NCBI RefSeq assembly: GCF_014641945.1
Contig: NZ_BMIJ01000008.1
Coordinates: 62,001 to 126,000 of the forward strand
Reading direction: 5' to 3'
From: Marinobacterium zhoushanense
GTDB lineage: Bacteria > Pseudomonadota > Gammaproteobacteria > Pseudomonadales > Balneatricaceae
Length of the DNA: 64,000 bases
Shown in pieces: positions 36,749-43,693 of this stretch. Under the pieces are notes generated by a model, which ran no database searches, was not told the DNA's origin, and saw nothing but the letters and a program-made list of their open reading frames with translations. How positions within the stretch are numbered: the first letter of the stretch is position 1; each line of letters starts with the position of its first letter. The position numbers were made by a program, and so were the translations under genes.

Positions 36749-37522
36749 TCAGGCGAGCTGAGCAACGGGCCTGAGGTTGTCATCAATCTCTTCGTAGGTT
36801 GCACGGTCGAGCTTGCCCACCGGCAGGTCGTAGGTGATGCTGGCGCCGTAGGCGTTTGGGGCCTGGGGGTCCTGTCTGAGCTTGTCGAACACCCAGAGCC
36901 GGGTGCCGAGGTAGAACCCCTCTTTCAGATCGTGGGTGACCATGAACACGGTCAGCTTGTGCTCGTGCCAGAGGTTCAGCACCAGCTCATGCATGTCGGC
37001 ACGGATGCCTGGATCCAATGCACCGAACGGCTCGTCCAGCAGCAGGATGCGCGGCTTGCCGAGCAATGCCTGGGCGATGGCAAGACGCTGCTTCATGCCG
37101 CCGGACAACTCGTGAGGATACTTATCCAAGGCTTGGCTGAGCCCCACCTGATCGAGCATCGCTTTCGCTTCATCACGGGCCTGGCGTTTAGCACCACCGA
37201 ACAGGTAACCGGTGATGCCGTTACGGGCGAACGCCTTGGCGGTCATCACGTTTTCCAGCACGGTCATATGCGGAAACACGGAGTACTGCTGAAACACGAT
37301 GCCACGATCCGGCCCCGGCTCATCCGGGATCGGCTTGCCATCGAGCAACAGCTCACCACTGGTGGGCGTCTCCGTGCCGAGCAGCATCTTGAGGAAGGTG
37401 CTTTTACCACAGCCGGAGGTACCGACCATGGTGACGAATTCACCCTCGGCCACCGACATGTTGATCCGCTCCAGCACCACGTTGTCGCCGTAGCGTTTCC
37501 ACAGGTTTCTGGCTTCGATCAT
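36749..37522 (-). CDS. ABC transporter ATP-binding protein (guanidine uptake)
   Basis: About 257 aa, SsuB/TauB type. Walker A VGTSGCGKSTFLK (near 38-50), Q-loop VFQQYSVFPHMTV, signature ELSGGMKQRLAIAQALL, Walker B ILLLDEPFGALDPG and switch VTHDLKEGFYL. The ATG at 37522 overlaps the permease stop as TGATG, which shows translational coupling. It energises import at the inner membrane together with the permease and binding protein upstream. The substrate is inferred from the riboswitch. Confidence 0.92.
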   Translation of the reverse strand: MIEARNLWKRYGDNVVLERINMSVAEGEFVTMVGTSGCGKSTFLKMLLGTETPTSGELLLDGKPIPDEPGPDRGIVFQQYSVFPHMTVLENVMTAKAFARNGITGYLFGGAKRQARDEAKAMLDQVGLSQALDKYPHELSGGMKQRLAIAQALLGKPRILLLDEPFGALDPGIRADMHELVLNLWHEHKLTVFMVTHDLKEGFYLGTRLWVFDKLRQDPQAPNAYGASITYDLPVGKLDRATYEEIDDNLRPVAQLA

Positions 37523-38340
37523 CAGCGGCCTCCTTGTACGTTCCAGGGGTAGAGCCGGCGGCTCAACAAGGCCAATGCGATGTCGAGCAGGAACGCCAGC
37601 AGCGTAATCCAGGCCACATAGGGCAGGATCACATCCATTGACAGGTATCGACGTACCAGGAAGATGCGGTAACCCAGGCCGTCGGTGGAGGCGATCGCTT
37701 CCGCCGCAATCAGGAACAGCCAACCGGCACCCAATGACAGTCGTACCGCGTCGATCAGCTTCGGCATCAACTGCGGCAGTACCACGCGGATCAGGATCTG
37801 CAGCGTACTGGCGCCCAGCGTTTGTGCCTTTACCAACTGCTCTGAAGGGATCTCTTCGGTGCGGCGTTGGATATCGCGGGCGATAAACGGCGTGATACCG
37901 ATGGCGATCAGTACCACCTTGGACAGCTCACCCAGGCCGAACACGATGAACAGGATCGGCAGCAGTGCCAGTGGCGGCACCAGCGAGATCACCGTCAGCA
38001 GCGGCGAGACTCCGGCACCGATCATCGGCAGGGCGCCGGTCAGCATCCCCAACAGCAAGCCGATCAGCGCGGCGATCACCACACCCAGCCCAAGCCGGTT
38101 CAAACTACTGCCGGTATCGGCCCAGAACAGGTACTCGCCGGTGCGCTTACTCGGCTCGAACGCCATGCGGTGGATCGCATCGCCCATCTGCGCAAAGCTG
38201 GGTAGCAGCTTGTCGTCCGGGTTCAGCTCCAGACGGGCGTCGGAACCGGCCATGTAGATCAGCAGTAGCAGCACGAAGGGCAACAACCCCAGCGACATTC
38301 GCAATACCGATCCCGGCGTCTTGTTGATCATTCGTTTCAT
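37522..38340 (-). CDS. ABC transporter permease (guanidine uptake)
   Basis: About 272-aa BPD_transp_1 permease with about six hydrophobic helices (first near 14-33). The EAA loop is near 180-200 (EQLVKAQTLGASTLQILIRV, with the invariant Gly). It ends ALLSRRLYPWN, common in TauC/SsuC relatives. It begins 49 nt after the binding-protein stop. The ATG at 38340 is preferred over an upstream in-frame start at 38361. Confidence 0.92.
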   Translation of the reverse strand: MKRMINKTPGSVLRMSLGLLPFVLLLLIYMAGSDARLELNPDDKLLPSFAQMGDAIHRMAFEPSKRTGEYLFWADTGSSLNRLGLGVVIAALIGLLLGMLTGALPMIGAGVSPLLTVISLVPPLALLPILFIVFGLGELSKVVLIAIGITPFIARDIQRRTEEIPSEQLVKAQTLGASTLQILIRVVLPQLMPKLIDAVRLSLGAGWLFLIAAEAIASTDGLGYRIFLVRRYLSMDVILPYVAWITLLAFLLDIALALLSRRLYPWNVQGGR

Positions 38341-38388
38341 GAAAGATCCCTGCGGGGGCACACGCCCCCGTTCCGGTTCTTCAGGAGA

Positions 38389-39462
38389 TTAGAGCTGGCC
38401 GTCGGCCGCCATCTGCATATACGTGGGATCGAAGCGCAGCTTGATATTGCTCTCGCTGCCGAATACGCCTGAGGGGGTTTCGATACCGATGAAACCGGCA
38501 TCCGGGGCACCCTCACCGAGCAGGCCATGATCGAAGGAGAACTCGGCCACATGCTGCATAGTGGTTTTCAGGGTATTGCTGTTGGTCAGCTCAAGCGCGG
38601 ACTGAGGGGTGTAGAACATCTCGGTACTGGCCAGCTGCGCATCGTACCCAGCCAGATCGGTACCGGACGCCTGTGCCATGTAGGTACGGACCGCTTCCGC
38701 CTCCACGCCAGTGCCGCTCATCAGTCCCATGATCTCGTACCAGGCACCGACCAGCGCCTTACCCAGCTTCGGGTTCTCGGCCAGGGTATCGGTGTTGACC
38801 ACCAGCAGGTCGATGATCTCGCCCGGAATCTGGGAGGAGTCGAACACCTTGTGCGAGTCGGGCATGGCGGTGATTTCGCTGAGCAGCGGGTTCCAGGTCA
38901 CGACAGAAGTGACATCGTCGGTGCCGTAGACGGCGACCATATCGGCATCGGAGGTGTTGACCACCTGCACGTCCGCCTCGGACATACCGACGGTTTCAAG
39001 ACCCCGCGCCAGCAGGTAGTGGGATACGCTGAGCTCGACCAGATTCACGTTCTGGCCCTTGATATCGGCCAGAGACTCTTTGCCCTTCAACACAACGCCG
39101 TCGTTACCGTTGGAGAAATCGCCGACGATCAGTGCGGTGCTATCCACTCCACCGGCCGCGGGGATGGTCAGCGCATCCATGTTGGTCATGGTACAGGCGT
39201 CGAAACCGCCGGCGGTGTACTGGTTGATCGACTCGACGTAGTCGTTGATCTGCACCACATCGATAGTGATGTCGTACTTGTCGGCCCACTTCTTGACGAT
39301 CCCCTCTTCGGCGCCATAGGCCCAGGGCATCCAGCCGACATAGATCGACCAGCAGATCTTGAAATCATCTTTGGCAAACGCGGAGGGAGACAGCAGTGCA
39401 GCAGATAGAGCGAGTGCGGAAAGCTTGGTTGCGAATCGTTTTGTGGCAGAATGTTTCTTCAT
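38389..39462 (-). CDS. Periplasmic substrate-binding protein (guanidine uptake)
   Basis: 357-aa NitT/TauT-type binding protein. Residues 1-30 are a signal peptide (Lys-rich start, LSALALSAALL core, predicted cut after SAFA). The mature part has WSIYVGWMPWAYGAEEGIVK, FDACTMTNMDALTIPAAGG and VELSVSHYLLARGL. Aromatic residues early in the mature chain could stack on a guanidinium ion, which is inference. AGAGG ribosome site. First gene behind the riboswitch, so the one most directly controlled by it. Confidence 0.92.
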   Translation of the reverse strand: MKKHSATKRFATKLSALALSAALLSPSAFAKDDFKICWSIYVGWMPWAYGAEEGIVKKWADKYDITIDVVQINDYVESINQYTAGGFDACTMTNMDALTIPAAGGVDSTALIVGDFSNGNDGVVLKGKESLADIKGQNVNLVELSVSHYLLARGLETVGMSEADVQVVNTSDADMVAVYGTDDVTSVVTWNPLLSEITAMPDSHKVFDSSQIPGEIIDLLVVNTDTLAENPKLGKALVGAWYEIMGLMSGTGVEAEAVRTYMAQASGTDLAGYDAQLASTEMFYTPQSALELTNSNTLKTTMQHVAEFSFDHGLLGEGAPDAGFIGIETPSGVFGSESNIKLRFDPTYMQMAADGQL

Positions 39463-39532
39463 GTCGAACCTCTTCAGCTTCAGTTCCAGAATGCGTTTCG
39501 GTCTGCGTTCAGGGTGTCACGGTCGTTACGGA

Positions 39533-39719
39533 GTACTCTTGGCCAATACGCCAAACAAGTCTCCCGGGCTTTTATCCCGCCGTGTAACCCATCGCCGAGC
39601 CGAATCGCTCTAGCTGAGAGGTCGAGTGCTCTCGGACCAGTCGTCACCTATCATTTGGAGGTGACCGGAACCCTAGCGCTCTATTTTCCAGATTGTATTC
39701 GCCGTATCGCCAAGAGTAC
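39533..39719 (-). repeat. Inverted repeat enclosing the riboswitch
   Basis: Plus-strand 39533-39543 (GTACTCTTGGC) and 39709-39719 (GCCAAGAGTAC) are perfect 11-nt inverted repeats; inside them 39546-39550 and 39703-39707 add 5 more pairs (ATACG/CGTAT) across a small internal loop. In the transcript the two arms lie just before and just after the aptamer, so they could pair and close it. Confidence 0.8.
39560..39682 (-). ncRNA. Guanidine-I riboswitch (ykkC class)
   Basis: On the minus strand the conserved blocks of the ykkC aptamer appear in order: CTAGGGTTCCGG (about 39675-39664), ACTGGTCCGAGAG (about 39642-39630), and ACACGGCGGGATAAAAGCCC followed by GGGAGA (about 39585-39561). A variable hairpin with GGTCACCTCC/GGTGACGACT lies between the first two. 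It sits in the 5' leader of the ABC transporter gene. Binding of guanidinium would turn the operon on. The boundaries are approximate; the expression platform is not obvious, since no T-run terminator follows. Confidence 0.93.
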
Positions 39720-39730
39720 GGTCCACTGAT

Positions 39731-39750
39731 TTTATACAAGTATCGGGCCA
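39731..39750 (-). promoter_or_regulatory. Probable promoter of the guanidine operon
   Basis: Minus strand TGGCCCGATACTTGTA (39750-39735) has sigma-54 spacing (GG, 10 nt, GT instead of GC) and overlaps TATAAA (39736-39731), which could be a sigma-70 -10. Either would start the RNA near 39724, directly before the first arm of the enclosing helix. The sigma-54 match is imperfect; nitrogen control would make sense but is not shown. Confidence 0.35.
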
Positions 39751-40038
39751 GATAGCCATGAGTGCCGTTTCAACAACCAGAAAACCAGGCACTATTCCAA
39801 AAATATTCAAACATTTATAGCCGATACTCTGTTACATCGAAAGCCCTGATTATCACCGGGAGCCTGTCAGGCATACCTGCAACCGCATGCCCCCACACTG
39901 AGCACGCGCACCAACACAGGGCATAAAACCCCATCATTCCGGTCTCGCTGCCGGCGAATCCGTGCATTTGCCTGGCCCGGGATTTCTGAGCCGTATCAGC
40001 CTGACCATTTTGTTGTTGATCTGCAGCAGCGGTCTGTC
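39751..40038 (+). other. Divergent intergenic region
   Basis: Between the guanidine leader and the PspA operon. It contains a small perfect palindrome GCCTGTCAGGC (39863-39873) and, at its right end, a possible plus-strand promoter: TTGATC 40016-40021, 17 nt, TACATT 40039-40044. I see no convincing gene here; a 91-codon minus-strand frame has no ribosome site or recognisable domain. Confidence 0.35.
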
Positions 40039-40079
40039 TACATTTGTATGCAGCCCACGGACAGGGACGACGAAACAGG

Positions 40080-40412
40080 ATGATCAGCAAGTCACAATCG
40101 ATCAGTGTCCGCGTATCTGAAGATGATTACGCCTACCTGACGCCTATCACGCGATTCGGCGTGCCTATCTACACCATTTTTGACCCACTGACCAAGAGCG
40201 CGACACGTATTCAGTCGCAGGACGGCAGCTCCTCCGCTACCCAATTTAAACCGTCACCATTCCTCGCCGTAGATCAACTCCTTCGCCGCCTGGTACCCGC
40301 ACTGATACCCGAAGCCAGTGGTGACCTGCTGAATACGGATATGGCCATACAGGTCAAAAATAGGCTGCCAAACGATCTCAATCGCCTCAATATCTCAAAT
40401 GCCAAGGAGTAG
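40080..40412 (+). CDS. Conserved-looking small protein of the PspA-flotillin operon
   Basis: 110 aa, not recognised. It starts MISKSQSISVRVSEDDYAYL and continues with ITRFGVPIYTIFDPLTKS, so it is a soluble alpha/beta protein with no membrane segment or signal peptide. The stop TAG lies inside the AAGGAG ribosome site of pspA 4 nt later, which indicates one operon with translational linkage. The ATG at 40080 is the likely start (an upstream TTG at 40044 is possible). Position suggests a partner or regulator of the PspA/YqiJ/YqiK membrane system; function unknown. Confidence 0.65.
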   Translation: MISKSQSISVRVSEDDYAYLTPITRFGVPIYTIFDPLTKSATRIQSQDGSSSATQFKPSPFLAVDQLLRRLVPALIPEASGDLLNTDMAIQVKNRLPNDLNRLNISNAKE

Positions 40413-40416
40413 CGTT

Positions 40417-41070
40417 ATGTCTGAAGGATTATTCAAACGCATAGGTCGACTGGTGTCGGCTTCCGCCAATTCACTGGTCGACAGTTTGGAAAATACCGCG
40501 CCAACCGCCGTGATGGAGGAAGCGATTCGAGAGATCGACAGCGCCATTGCCGATGTCCGGGCACAGTTGGGCAAGGTCGAAGCGGCACGCTATCTGAGCT
40601 CGAAAAGCCTGAACAGCGACAACACCCGCCATGCACAACTGCAGGAGCAGATTGAGCTTGCCGTATCCCAGCGACGCGACGACCTGGCGGAAGTGGCCAT
40701 ATCACGCCAGATGGATATTGAAGCCATGATACCGGTGGTGGAAAAAAGCATTGCTGACAGCGACGCCGAAATTAAGGAGCTGAACGCCTATATTCAGGCC
40801 CTGCAGGCCAAAAAGCGCGAAATGCATGAGACCCTGAGCGAGTATACAAAGGTCAGTGGTGCCGCGGTTCAGGCCGAGCATGCAGGCTCCGCTACGGTAG
40901 AAACTCAGGTTGAACAGGCAACCGATGCGTTTAACCGAATACTGAGCAAAGCGGGCGCGCCAGGCGTCAGCAGCGGAGATGAGCGAAAACTGGCGGAGCT
41001 GGATCAGCTGGCGCGCCAGAATCGGATTCAGGAGCGTCTGGCCCGGGTTAAATCGCAGGCGGACGGTTAA
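40417..41070 (+). CDS. pspA: PspA/IM30 family membrane-stress protein
   Basis: About 217 aa, almost wholly alpha-helical coiled coil, matching the family (about 220 aa). SEGLFKRIGRLVSASANSLV is the N-terminal amphipathic helix that binds membrane; AVMEEAIREIDSAIADVRAQ is the typical next segment, and heptad-rich helices run to about residue 140. It forms ESCRT-III-like oligomers that protect the inner membrane. The ATG at 40417 is set by AAGGAG 7 nt upstream. Its stop overlaps the next ATG (TAATG). A YjfJ-type paralogue is possible. Confidence 0.9.
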   Translation: MSEGLFKRIGRLVSASANSLVDSLENTAPTAVMEEAIREIDSAIADVRAQLGKVEAARYLSSKSLNSDNTRHAQLQEQIELAVSQRRDDLAEVAISRQMDIEAMIPVVEKSIADSDAEIKELNAYIQALQAKKREMHETLSEYTKVSGAAVQAEHAGSATVETQVEQATDAFNRILSKAGAPGVSSGDERKLAELDQLARQNRIQERLARVKSQADG

Positions 41071-41714
41071 TGGCCTTTCTGTTTGCAGATGCTAACTACC
41101 CCTTTGCCGTTGCGCTGGTACTGATGCTGATCATCGCTGTGCTCGAAGGGGCACTGGTGGTGATCGGCCTGGGGCTGTCGCAGTTTGTTGACGCTCTGCT
41201 GCCGGAGGTCGATCTGAGCATCGATGGTGACGCGCCCAACCTGGGGCTGAGCCGCTTTCTTGCCTGGCTGCGTATCGGTCAGGTACCGGTTCTGATCATT
41301 CTGGTACTGCTGTTGATGCTATTTGGCCTTAGCGGCGTAGCACTGCAGTCACTGATGCAGTCCACCCTGGGCTTTACGCTTCCTGCAATTGTTGCCGCAG
41401 TGCCGGCATTGGCCGTGGCGCTGCCTCTGACGCGTCTGCTGGCCGGCACGTTGGGCAAGGTACTGCTGAAAGACGAAACCGAGGCGGTCTCCTCCGCATC
41501 GTTCATCGGCCAGATCGCCACTATCACCCTGGGCGAAGCCCGCGAGGGCAGCCCGGCGGAAGCGCGCTTGCGCGACCGTTTTGGCACCACTCACTACATG
41601 ATGGTGGAGCCGGATGATGGTGAATCTTACGGCGCCGGCGAGAGCGTGTTGCTAGTGCAGAAACAGGGCGCGGTGTACCGGTGCATCCGCTCCGACAATC
41701 AACATCTGCAATAA
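41070..41714 (+). CDS. yqiJ: YqiJ-like membrane protein with OB-fold (NfeD-like) domain
   Basis: 214 aa. Two or three transmembrane regions (residues about 10-38, 73-95, 104-130) followed by a soluble C-terminal OB-like domain (about 145-208: FIGQIATITLGEA, RDRFGTTHYMMVEPDDGESY, GESVLLVQKQ). YqiJ/NfeD proteins partner flotillins and place them in membrane domains. The gene couples to pspA through TAATG and lies 36 nt before the flotillin gene. Confidence 0.9.
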   Translation: MAFLFADANYPFAVALVLMLIIAVLEGALVVIGLGLSQFVDALLPEVDLSIDGDAPNLGLSRFLAWLRIGQVPVLIILVLLLMLFGLSGVALQSLMQSTLGFTLPAIVAAVPALAVALPLTRLLAGTLGKVLLKDETEAVSSASFIGQIATITLGEAREGSPAEARLRDRFGTTHYMMVEPDDGESYGAGESVLLVQKQGAVYRCIRSDNQHLQ

Positions 41715-41750
41715 AGACCATGGATTGCACTTAACCTTCAAGGAGTTTCA

Positions 41751-43439
41751 ATGGATAACCTGTTTTCGGTGACCCTTTACGCCGGCATCATCTTTGTCGG
41801 CCTACTGGTTGTGGGCATGATTTTCGCCCGCTTATATACCCGCGCATCGAAAGAGCGCTCTTTTGTCCGCACCGGCATGGGCGGGCAAAAAGTCATCATG
41901 AATGGCGGCGCTGTGGTGCTGCCGGTCCTGCATGAGATCATTCCGGTCAACATGAACACTCTGCGACTGGCTGTATCGCGCAAGGAGCAGGCGGCATTGA
42001 TCACCAAAGATCGGATGCGCGTCGACGTGCTGGCGGAATTCTATCTGCGGGTGAAACCCGATACCGACGCCATTGCCAATGCGGCGCAGACGCTGGGGGT
42101 GCGCACCCTGGATCCGGACGCGCTCAAGGAGATGATCGAAGGCAAGTTCGTCGATGCGTTGCGTTCCGTCGCCGCCGAGATGGAGATGGCCGAACTGCAT
42201 GAGCAGCGCAGCCAGTTTGTGCAGAAAGTGCAGCAGGTGGTGAGTGAAGATCTGCTGAAAAACGGTCTGGAACTGGAATCGGTATCCCTGACCGGTCTCG
42301 ACCAAACCCCACGGGAATTCTTCTCGCAGGATAACGTGTTCGATGCCGAAGGTCTGGCACGCATGACCCGCTCCATCGAAGCGCGGCGCAAGGAAGTGAA
42401 CGAAATCGAGCAGGAAACCCGCGTTCTGATCGAACAGAAAAACCTGGAAGCGGAGCGTCAGCGTCTCGAGATTGAACGGGAAACCCGCTACGCGAAAATG
42501 GAACAGGAGCGTGAAATTGCCACCCGCGAGGCGGATCAGCAGGCCGAGATTGCCAAAGAGCGCGCGGACAAGGAGCGTAGTGCGAAGCAGGCTGAGATAG
42601 AGGCGCAACGCGAGATCGACCAGTCCAAGATCGCGGCCGACCAGGCTACCCGACTGCTGGAGATCGAGAAAGAGCGTCGTCTGCAGGAGCAGGAGATCGA
42701 GCGCGAACGTCAGTTGGCCGAGCGGCAGATTCAGAAACAGAAGGCACTGGAGATTTCCGAGCAGGAGCGGGCCATTGCGGTGGCCGAGAAGTCCAAGGAG
42801 CAATCGCTGGCCGATAAACTGGCCAACGAAGCGCGCTCGGATGCGGTACGTGCCGAAGAGAAGGTAACAACTGCCAAGCAGGTGGAGATTGCCGAACGTG
42901 AGAAGGCGATTGAGTTGATCGAGGCGCAGAAAGAGGCTGAACGTCAGGCTACCGGAGTGAAAATCTCGGCCGAAGCGGAAAAAATGGCGGCGGAAGACAA
43001 AGCGGAAGCGCTGCGTCTCCAGGCTCATGCCGAAGCCGACGCTATTCGTATCAAGGTGGAGGCCGACCGCGAGAAATATGCCGTGGATGCTGAAGGTCAG
43101 CGTCTGATGAACGAGGCCCTGAACAGCTTGAGCGATGCGCAGATTGCGCTTAAGCGTGTACTCAGTCTGCACGACGCCTTGCCGGGTATTGTGCGCGAGA
43201 GCGTGAAGCCATTGGAAAATATCGAGGGTATGAAAATTATCTCTATCGATGGCCTGAGCCAGATGGGTGGCGAACGCAGTGGCAAGGGTCTGTTCGACAA
43301 GGAGGGCGCTGGCAGCGATCACAGCCTTCCGGAAGCGCTGGTAAACAGCGCGCTGAAGCATCGCGCAATGGCACCGCTTGTCGATTCTCTGTTGAAAGAA
43401 GCCGGCGTGCAGGACTTTGCCCGCGAACTGAGCAACTGA
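41751..43439 (+). CDS. yqiK: Flotillin-family protein YqiK
   Basis: 562 aa. N-terminal transmembrane segment (about 8-26), SPFH/PHB domain (about 30-200: GMGGQKVIMNGGAVVLPVLH, RVDVLAEFYLRVKPDTDAI), then a long Glu/Arg/Lys/Gln-rich coiled coil (about 205-430), and a flotillin C-terminus with LSLHDALPGIVRESVKPLEN. Flotillins scaffold ordered membrane microdomains. AAGGAG precedes the ATG. With yqiJ and pspA this makes a membrane-integrity operon. Confidence 0.93.
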   Translation: MDNLFSVTLYAGIIFVGLLVVGMIFARLYTRASKERSFVRTGMGGQKVIMNGGAVVLPVLHEIIPVNMNTLRLAVSRKEQAALITKDRMRVDVLAEFYLRVKPDTDAIANAAQTLGVRTLDPDALKEMIEGKFVDALRSVAAEMEMAELHEQRSQFVQKVQQVVSEDLLKNGLELESVSLTGLDQTPREFFSQDNVFDAEGLARMTRSIEARRKEVNEIEQETRVLIEQKNLEAERQRLEIERETRYAKMEQEREIATREADQQAEIAKERADKERSAKQAEIEAQREIDQSKIAADQATRLLEIEKERRLQEQEIERERQLAERQIQKQKALEISEQERAIAVAEKSKEQSLADKLANEARSDAVRAEEKVTTAKQVEIAEREKAIELIEAQKEAERQATGVKISAEAEKMAAEDKAEALRLQAHAEADAIRIKVEADREKYAVDAEGQRLMNEALNSLSDAQIALKRVLSLHDALPGIVRESVKPLENIEGMKIISIDGLSQMGGERSGKGLFDKEGAGSDHSLPEALVNSALKHRAMAPLVDSLLKEAGVQDFARELSN

Positions 43440-43460
43440 CCGCTATACTCCCCACTTTAA

Positions 43461-43496
43461 TGGAGTAACCGAGCGCAGTCATGCTCCGTTACTCCA
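43461..43496 (+). terminator. Strong hairpin after yqiK
   Basis: TGGAGTAAC (43461-43469) pairs perfectly with GTTACTCCA (43488-43496); inside, GAGC pairs with GCTC around an 8-nt loop. It begins 22 nt after the yqiK stop. There is no T-run, so it may act as an mRNA end stabiliser or Rho-type site rather than a classical terminator. A second hairpin GCTGTT-CAC-AACAGC (43523-43537) would be followed by TTTTTT only when read on the minus strand. Confidence 0.4.
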
Positions 43497-43693
43497 TCCA
43501 TACCTCGACGCCCGAAAAAACCGCTGTTCACAACAGCCCCACTCGAATCATCGAAAAAACCGAATATAACAACGGATATTTCGATACTTTCCTCGACGAA
43601 AAGTCTATACATATAACGTTTCAAAACAGCATGATACACTGCACGCCACTTGGAACTATTGAACCGCATGACTGACAGGAGTAATCCCCAGCC

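Noticed and set aside
35912..37552. Plus-strand frame of about 546 codons opposite the DUF1989 and ABC ATPase genes
   Set aside because: It spans three well-supported minus-strand genes and their boundaries; no domain or ribosome site.
39815..40090. Possible 91-aa minus-strand gene upstream of the guanidine promoter
   Set aside because: No ribosome site, no domain, and it would overlap the start of the plus-strand 110-aa gene; composition looks random.
41832..43361. Minus-strand frame of about 509 codons opposite yqiK
   Set aside because: Leu/Phe-rich mirror of the Glu/Lys-rich coiled-coil codons; the sense flotillin is certain.
43481..43675. Possible 64-aa plus-strand gene before mrpA
   Set aside because: Its start lies within the hairpin after yqiK, it has no ribosome site and no recognisable sequence.
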